Below are positions 58,601-64,000 of a stretch of DNA of 64,000 nucleotides, piece after piece. A program made the position numbers and the translations under genes. Origin of the DNA: Dreissena polymorpha (Eukaryota; Mollusca; Bivalvia; Myida; Dreissenidae); contig NC_068364.1 in the NCBI RefSeq assembly GCF_020536995.1, positions 42,658,925-42,722,924 on the forward strand, written 5' to 3'. The notes beneath the pieces were generated by a model. That model searched no databases. It had not been told where the DNA came from and saw only the letters and a program-made list of their open reading frames with translations. Positions within the stretch are counted from its first letter, which is position 1; each line of letters begins with the position of its first letter.

Positions 58601-61600
58601 ACGTTATCAATAATTAAACTACCTGTTCGCCTGATAAATCGTGTGCGTAAGCAATTGTCATGAATTCACTTGTTGTGGAATTAGAAAAGTAAGAGGAACA
58701 TAGGGATCCTTTCACGCTCGCCCGAAATATCACATGTTTAATAATTGAAACGCCTGGTTTGGAGCTACGTGCTAATACAGGGGCATATATTGAACAAACT
58801 TCAATATAAAAAGACCAATTTACTATGGCATTTACCAATAATTACACCTCTGACTCTTTTGCTATATAAACGTCTATAAAGATGATATGACTTCTGGGTT
58901 GTGACCAGTTTTGACCACAGAGTCGTGAGTTGAACAAACCTTGTCCAGGACCACTATGTTACATACCAAATATCAATGTTTGATCTTCGTGGTTTCCGAG
59001 ATGATTTTAAAAATTATTTTGCTATATAAGTTTATATATATCATAGACTCCAGGGCAGAAATCAGTGTCAAAAGACACTTTGAAGGAGACCACAACGTGA
59101 CGTAACATACACATTACAACTTTTCTGGACCTTGTGGTTTTGGAGTAGAACTGTAGAACTGTAAACTTATTTTGCAATAAAAGTCTAAATTAACCATTTA
59201 ATCACATGCACGTTGCCTGTTTTGATCCTATGGCCATGGTTTTAACTTTGTAGCGGACTTAAATGGCGCTTTATACCAAATATAAAAAACTTCGCAATTT
59301 TATACAAGAAGATTTTTGAAGTGTCACCCTATGTAAGATATTAAAAACATGTGAACCGGAAGAATTTTAAGTTTTGACCCCAGAGGCGAGATTTGAACTC
59401 AATTTGTAGAGGATCTCTAGATGATGCTACATACAAAACATGAGCCTTCGGCTTAACAGTTTTAGACAAGACATTTTTAAAGGTTTTCCATACATAAGTG
59501 TAATTTAACCCGGTGACCCCATTGAGCATACCACATTTAATTCCAGGAACATAATTTGAACAAACTGTGAAGCGACTCTCTTAACATTCAACATATGACA
59601 GCCTAGGGTTAACGACAAGAAGATTTTTTGTGTAAAGGTTTTCTTTATAAAAGTATTTGGCCAACTGGTGACTCCGTGGCGAAGCCAATTTTCGCAACGA
59701 GATCATAATTAAAAGAAATTAGAAGGGTACCATATTGTGATGTGACATACAAAAAAACAACCTCAGAAACTCGCAGTTGAAGAGAAGATTTCTATATAAA
59801 AACACATTAAGTAAACCCGTGACCAACTCATGAAATAGACCGGAACACTTGGAACTATTTTCATCGAAGACCACCAAATATACCCCTTTGAAGTTTTGTC
59901 ACGGACGGACGACAGACATCACGTTACCTAAATAGCTTATCGTGATACTTTGTTCCCATTGAGCTAACGAGGGTGCTGTAGCATAACCATATTTGGCTAG
60001 AAATAAACCACTCTTTCAGAAAATAATATGCGCATTCGTTATTACATAACGAACCTTTTCATCGAGTAAAGATTGTATATACAATTTTTATTGTATAAAT
60101 AGCAGTAAAACTAATTGCGCAACGAGTGATACATATTAATATATCGAGTAACTAAGTCTGACTCGTTACCTGTCGGTTAAATGTAGTTCCCTCCGAATAA
60201 ACTAAATGCTGTAGAAAACCTAAAACCTACATTAGAATAACTTTTAAGGAGACATCACCTCATTGCCTTTCTCGTCTCTTGTGACTTTGTGTTCCATGCC
60301 GTCCAGTACCCTCGTTTCCTTTGACCTTTCAAAGTCACCTATAGAGCCGTTTGAGGTCGTCTCTTTCGATGTGCGCGGATCCCTGAACTTATCGTAACTG
60401 TTCTCGGAGCGTGTCCGACTGATTCTTTTGAGATTATCTAGGCCAATATTTTCAACGCTGAATGGAATAATAAAATATATATTGAATTAACAAAAACATT
60501 TTCTGGCCGTTCTGTTAATTCCATTGTAGAAATATCAGATCATCATTATATGTATGCTACTTTCTGAAATTTGTGAACACGACCTCCCCTAGAATAAAGT
60601 CCGAAAAAAGTTGCCTGTAAACGAAATACGTTAAATCTGTCAACAATTAAGTTATACTTTTTCGAATGTTCTCAACGCATTATCAATATAAAGTCAGTTA
60701 CGCAATGGTTAATAACTGCGTATCAAAGCATGGAATTATTAAAGAGCCCTATTCACAAAGCTTCTTAAAGCAACTTTACGGAAATTCGTTAAATGGATTT
60801 TTAAGCAGAACCCATTGGATTGCTCACATATTTCATCTGAAATTTTTTCCTAAAGTTAAACTTTAGCTTAGTAAAAGTCTTTAAGGAGCTTTGTGAATAC
60901 TGGCTCAGACCTTTCTTCAGCTTCATTTAATGTCTTCCTCCTCCTAAGCCTGTAGACCAGGCACACGATAACCACCGCCGCAGCGATGACTATGACCCCG
61001 CCCACACTTGCTGCTATGGCAATGATATACTTTGATTCAAGTTGAAGTTTCTCGACCCTCACTTGACACTGTTCTCCACTGAACACATAGGTCTCAGAAG
61101 ATACACATCTGTATAATAGAACCATGCGTTACCGTACAAATGATATAACATAAATTTATATGGATGTCAATGGAGTAATACAATATCATATAAATAACTG
61201 ACCTAGTAAATATTGTTTTTTATAAATTTAAATATACAAACACTATCGTTTAGGGGAATTCTTGTGCATTAGGTATAGGGAATTGCAAAGCGTTATAGAT
61301 AGGGGTTCTGATTTTAACAGGGACCTATACAAACACACTTTGTTTGCATAGGTCCCTGATTAAAATAAAATACATGTGTTTGTTAAATGTTCAAATCTGG
61401 TAAACATGTCAATATTTATATATCCGTGGAGTCTACATCGATGCCAACAATAGAAACTCACCGATCGATTACTTACAGCAATGAAAGATAGATGACTGCC
61501 AGGAGCAGTTTTTAAGTCGTCATATTACCTGCACGCTATATCGCTCTTGGTATGATCATATATGCAAACGCCGTCGTTATGACAGTAATTGCGTCTTTCA

Positions 61601-62211
61601 GTGCAGAGATGTCGACAGACCACTTTATTGTCTTCTTTTGCAATGCTGCAGTTATCACCTTTGTTGCACGGATTATCTTTCAGCATATCACATTTCGGGT
61701 TCTCAACTTTTTAAAAGATTCGGTGTTATTTTGTTGTACATACTAACATAATTTATATATAAAGTCGATCAGCAATCATTTCATATAAGTTTTATTATAG
61801 ATAAAGCAAATTATATACATGTGAAACGCATACAACTAATGTCAAGAAAATTATATAATTGTAGAATGCATATAACTAACGTACCTTTCAAAAGTTCTGC
61901 CTCGATTTGGCTTGTATTTATTACGCCTGTCACCACTCCGTCGGAAAGACTAACGGTCAATGTTTTGTTTTCTTTAAGCTGACCAGAGATAGTTTTAAAC
62001 TCCGCATTTCCCATAAATATTAATGAAAAGTGGCACTTAACGGAACCATTGCTAAAATATAATGAAATTATGTAAGTATCTTCCGAATATACATGCATAC
62101 GTTTCAATGCATACTTATAATGTTTATATCCAACACTAATTATTAACTATACCTGAAGCCTTCGACTTGAACATATCGGAAGTTTGGTACGTTCCTATAC
62201 TGCTCATTAAG
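55587..62211 (-). CDS. Mucin-3: SEA/EGF transmembrane mucin, C-terminal part
   Basis: Minus-strand exons join(55587-55634, 57964-58095, 60259-60457, 60911-61108, 61529-61706, 61885-62051, 62153-62211), all in phase with each other and with the mucin-2 phases. They cover the SEA middle and C-terminal parts (NGSVKC at the cleavage position), an EGF-like domain, a membrane helix and three tail exons. No frame break was seen. The stalk and signal peptide are not found in the window. The exon for the SEA start is uncertain (62874-62967), so the gene probably continues past 64000. The tail and TM are closer to mucin-2 than to mucin-1, while the SEA and EGF are the most diverged of the three. Confidence 0.85.
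56020..57495. mobile_element. 1.5-kb insertion absent from unit 2
   Basis: Unit 2 passes directly from the gttttgacgat block to gggcagcgtcgca (22685-22735). Unit 3 has about 1.5 kb between the same blocks. It starts near the palindrome agcataggtgcttgcacctatgct (56038-56061) and repeats agcataggtg at 57093. It may be a DNA transposon carrying the ORF at 56531. Class undetermined. Confidence 0.5.
56531..56635 (+). CDS. Short ORF or first exon in the insertion, unknown function
   Basis: ATG opens MAEYDECFLIYDMDSDVPFY, then GFDEVEFK, followed by a consensus donor AAAA|GTAAGAG. Unspliced it ends after SKRCVN. Acidic and hydrophobic composition. I do not recognise the family. An N-terminal exon of a transposon protein is one possibility. 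Confidence 0.35.
   Translation: MAEYDECFLIYDMDSDVPFYGFDEVEFKSKRCVN
57964..58095 (-). CDS. Mucin-3 exon, cytoplasmic tail 2
   Basis: 132 bp, acceptor atgtag, donor aag|gtagca. VYIYQPKQPRDIGRQRQSS to SSMYDYIDTDTK. The YIYQ and YDYI motifs are conserved with mucin-2 (YNYI there). Confidence 0.87.
58860..59960. repeat. Interspersed repeat block, counterpart of 24200-25330
   Basis: Same phrases and same end (cggacgacagacatcacgtta, cttatcgtgatact) in the same intron as in mucin-2. Confidence 0.6.
60259..60457 (-). CDS. Mucin-3 exon, cytoplasmic tail 1
   Basis: 199 bp, donor GAG|GTGATG. VENIGLDNLKRISRTRSE to TRDEKGNE. Intron retention would end the frame after VMSP. Confidence 0.88.
60911..61108 (-). 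CDS. Mucin-3 exon, end of EGF plus membrane helix
   Basis: 198 bp, acceptor atacag, donor gaaag|gtctga. CVSSETYVFSGEQCQVRV, then helix YIIAIAASVGGVIVIAAAVV and YRLRRR. Confidence 0.92.
61529..61706 (-). CDS. Mucin-3 exon, EGF-like domain
   Basis: 178 bp, donor tgcag|gtaata. NPKCDMLKDNPCNKGDNC, then VVCRHLCTERRNYC and HNDGVCIYDHTKSDIAC. The acceptor (cttttaaaaag) has a poor pyrimidine tract, but phase and homology fix it. Confidence 0.88.
61885..62051 (-). CDS. Mucin-3 exon, SEA domain C-terminal half
   Basis: 167 bp, acceptor attttag, donor aaag|gtacgt. NGSVKCHFSLIFMGNAEF: Lys replaces the second Val of GSVVC, which may affect self-cleavage. Confidence 0.87.
62153..62211 (-). CDS. Mucin-3 exon, SEA domain middle
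   Basis: 59 bp, acceptor ttccag, donor ttcag|gtatag. LNEQYRNVPNFRYVQVEGF aligns with the 59-bp exons of the other copies. Confidence 0.85.
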
Positions 62212-62873
62212 CTGGAAAATTACAAAAAAGCTTCAATACAACATTGCATTCCATCTTATTATATATTTGTTTGCACATTTTTCATGTGTAAAATCATACA
62301 TTTCTTTCACAACACTGATGTCGAAGAATACATAGTACGGCTAGTATGGGTAGATATTACTAGTTCGGCTTATTTTATATCGAATTAATTGTATTCATCA
62401 TAATATTATGTTTCAGTATATTAGTATTGCCATATATATTATTTTAAGCGTCGACTTATTGTGGTTCAGAATAACTGTGCTAGTGTATATCAGAGTGCAG
62501 AATCATGTCACGTAAAGGGTTCAAACTTATAACTTTATTGGATTATTGGACGGTAAGTGATACTTTATTTCAAATAATTTTTTAAAACAAGTTTTCTTAA
62601 GAATTTCAACTAGGGCATCAAAGACAAAGTTTTATGCTTTGTATGGCAATGTGAAATACATTAGATTGACTATATTTAATAAGCATGAGTTCTAGTTCAA
62701 AAACTCCATTTTACTGCATTCATTGTACACAATAATGTTAAACGCAACGTGAAATTTTGTCACTGATTTCAGACGTATTCAAGGATTTATTCTTATACCT
62801 TAAGATATCGACACAAACTGAAAGAAAAACTGTAGTTTATGCACTATAGGTTTTTGCAAACGTATTTATATTA

Positions 62874-62967
62874 CCTGAGATATTTGCAAAAATATAGTTC
62901 TTAACGATGTGATTACACTCTGTCCAGCCCGTGTGTAAACCCCTGAAAAACCCGTTGATTCTGCACC
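62874..62967 (-). CDS. Possible mucin-3 SEA N-terminal exon
   Basis: An open stretch between acceptor atatcag and donor ctcag|gtaata, ending AGQSVITSLRTIFLQISQ, in phase with the 62153-62211 exon. Length (94 bp) and entry phase differ from the 116-bp exons of the other copies, and part of the sequence resembles the cagagggg MITE ends, so it may not be an exon. Confidence 0.28.
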
Positions 62968-64000
62968 CTGATATTGGTGACGTTTAGTATTTTGCTTGAG
63001 TTGTTTGTTCAAACAGAACACAAACGCTTGCTGTAGTTTTCAGATTTGGGTAACAAACATTGGACGCTTCTTCATTTCATGATGTGTCTGTTACTCTGCA
63101 TGGGATGTACTTATTATTTACCTACTTATTTGCTATTAGTTTGGAAAATGCGTCCATATATTACGTTTACATGTGTATAATCTCGTCGTTTACTGTGCGA
63201 AATACGAATCACAATTACGTTTTGAAGATGTGTGATTGGCATTTAATTGGAACAAAGATATACCTTAATCTTAAGTGTACGGATGGGCTTTGTAGAATTG
63301 CTTTATTTCATATAACTGACTTATTCATTTGGATAATCGGAACATAAAATTTGATTATATGTATATCTCCCCTGGTTGGGTAGGTTTCAAGGCTCCCTAA
63401 CGAAAAAACCAACTAACATTTTTGAAAATTCGAAAACTCGATTGCAATATGTATTATGAAATGCAGTGTTCCTTATTGTTTTATTTTCCAAACCTCTGTC
63501 TAAGTAGTTGTCACACTTGTCACACAAATCAGTCCCTAGTGACATACTTTAAGTGAACAAGTAATACAATATCATCAACCAACATGATAAGAAGAATATT
63601 CGTCATACGCACGGGGTTCAGTCTGTGGGATGTGGGCGTGTTTGGGGCATGTATGTAAGTGTATGTGTATTTATGTGTCTTGGTTTTTGTTTGAGGAGGG
63701 GGGCGTTTCACATGTAGAGAGTTTGGGGTCTGCATTGGTGGGTGGTTGAAGATGACTGATTGTGATTCGTATGTGTGTGTATTGGGTATTTTCTTACAAG
63801 GCTCGTACATTAACCATATAAGAAGGAAACCCACCGAAACACTTCTAGGTTTACATAGTGTCCAACATCCACCGACCAGTTATATTCATATGATCTATGG
63901 CAAAATCTGACAAGGTATTTATTTCTTCAAACATTTCCTCCATCAATTGCAATTGCAACCACAGTTCTGCTTTTACTATAATTGTTAATTGAACGTATAC
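62968..64000. other. Non-coding right end
   Basis: No SEA, stalk or signal exon recognised. A GT-rich stretch lies at 63650-63780. Upstream exons of mucin-3 are expected here or beyond the window. Confidence 0.5.

Larger units (their letters stand above)
50030..64000 (-). other. Tandem duplication unit 3 (mucin-3), cut or diverged at the right
   Basis: Collinear with unit 2 over 54925-61130 apart from an insertion at about 56020-57495. From 61.1 kb on, exons are alignable but introns are not. Confidence 0.7.

Overview
The window looks like nuclear DNA of an invertebrate animal, most likely a bivalve mollusc. It is AT-rich with long introns, short phase-conserved exons, many small palindromic and SINE-like repeats, and animal gene families (HNK-1-type carbohydrate sulfotransferase; SEA/EGF transmembrane mucin). 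One palindromic repeat of about 265 bp (3998-4264 and 20753-21013) resembles a family I associate with dreissenid mussels. That is memory, not a search.

Layout. 1-2040: fossil of a Ty3/gypsy-like element on the minus strand (integrase parts and a PHD finger). 2057-2245: small foldback element. 2271-3443: plus-strand carbohydrate sulfotransferase with its catalytic domain intact and a possible frame slip at a T9 run. 4.9 kb to the right edge: three tandem, same-orientation (minus strand) copies of a gene unit, named here mucin-1 (6772-17124), mucin-2 (22297-42716) and mucin-3 (55587 to beyond the confident exons, 5' end not found). Flanking and intronic sequence is also shared: 4.86-20.5 kb, 21.0-46.4 kb and 50.0 kb onward.

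The mucins. I derived the exon model from splice sites, reading phase and comparison of the three copies. The order is signal-peptide exon (43 bp in copies 1 and 2), one large Pro/Thr/Ser repeat exon, three exons for a SEA domain with a GSVVC self-cleavage-type motif, an EGF-like exon (175-178 bp), a transmembrane exon, and three cytoplasmic exons of 199, 132 (125 in copy 1) and 48 bp. In mucin-2 the ten exons sum to 11,679 bp, or 3,892 codons plus stop, with every junction in phase. Its repeat exon alone is 10,545 bp (30841-41385) and holds about 500 copies of a 21-bp unit coding for TTPAPVV. Mucin-1 has an unrelated 10-residue repeat (NTTISPPSTV), a repeat exon ten times shorter, and signs of decay. 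Mucin-3 is clear from the SEA domain to the C terminus. The products would be type I cell-surface mucins: secreted-side glycosylated stalk, SEA cleavage site, EGF module, membrane anchor, tyrosine-bearing tail.

The rest is introns and intergenic DNA with microsatellites (notably an inverted TAC/GTA pair at 5.2-6.0 kb), a GC-rich TIR element (8.85-9.67 kb), tRNA-headed repeats, several TIR elements between 43 and 55 kb, and a 1.5-kb insertion in the third unit. No CRISPR, operon or rRNA was seen. Long plus-strand open frames over 30.5-41.4 kb are by-products of the 21-bp repeat.
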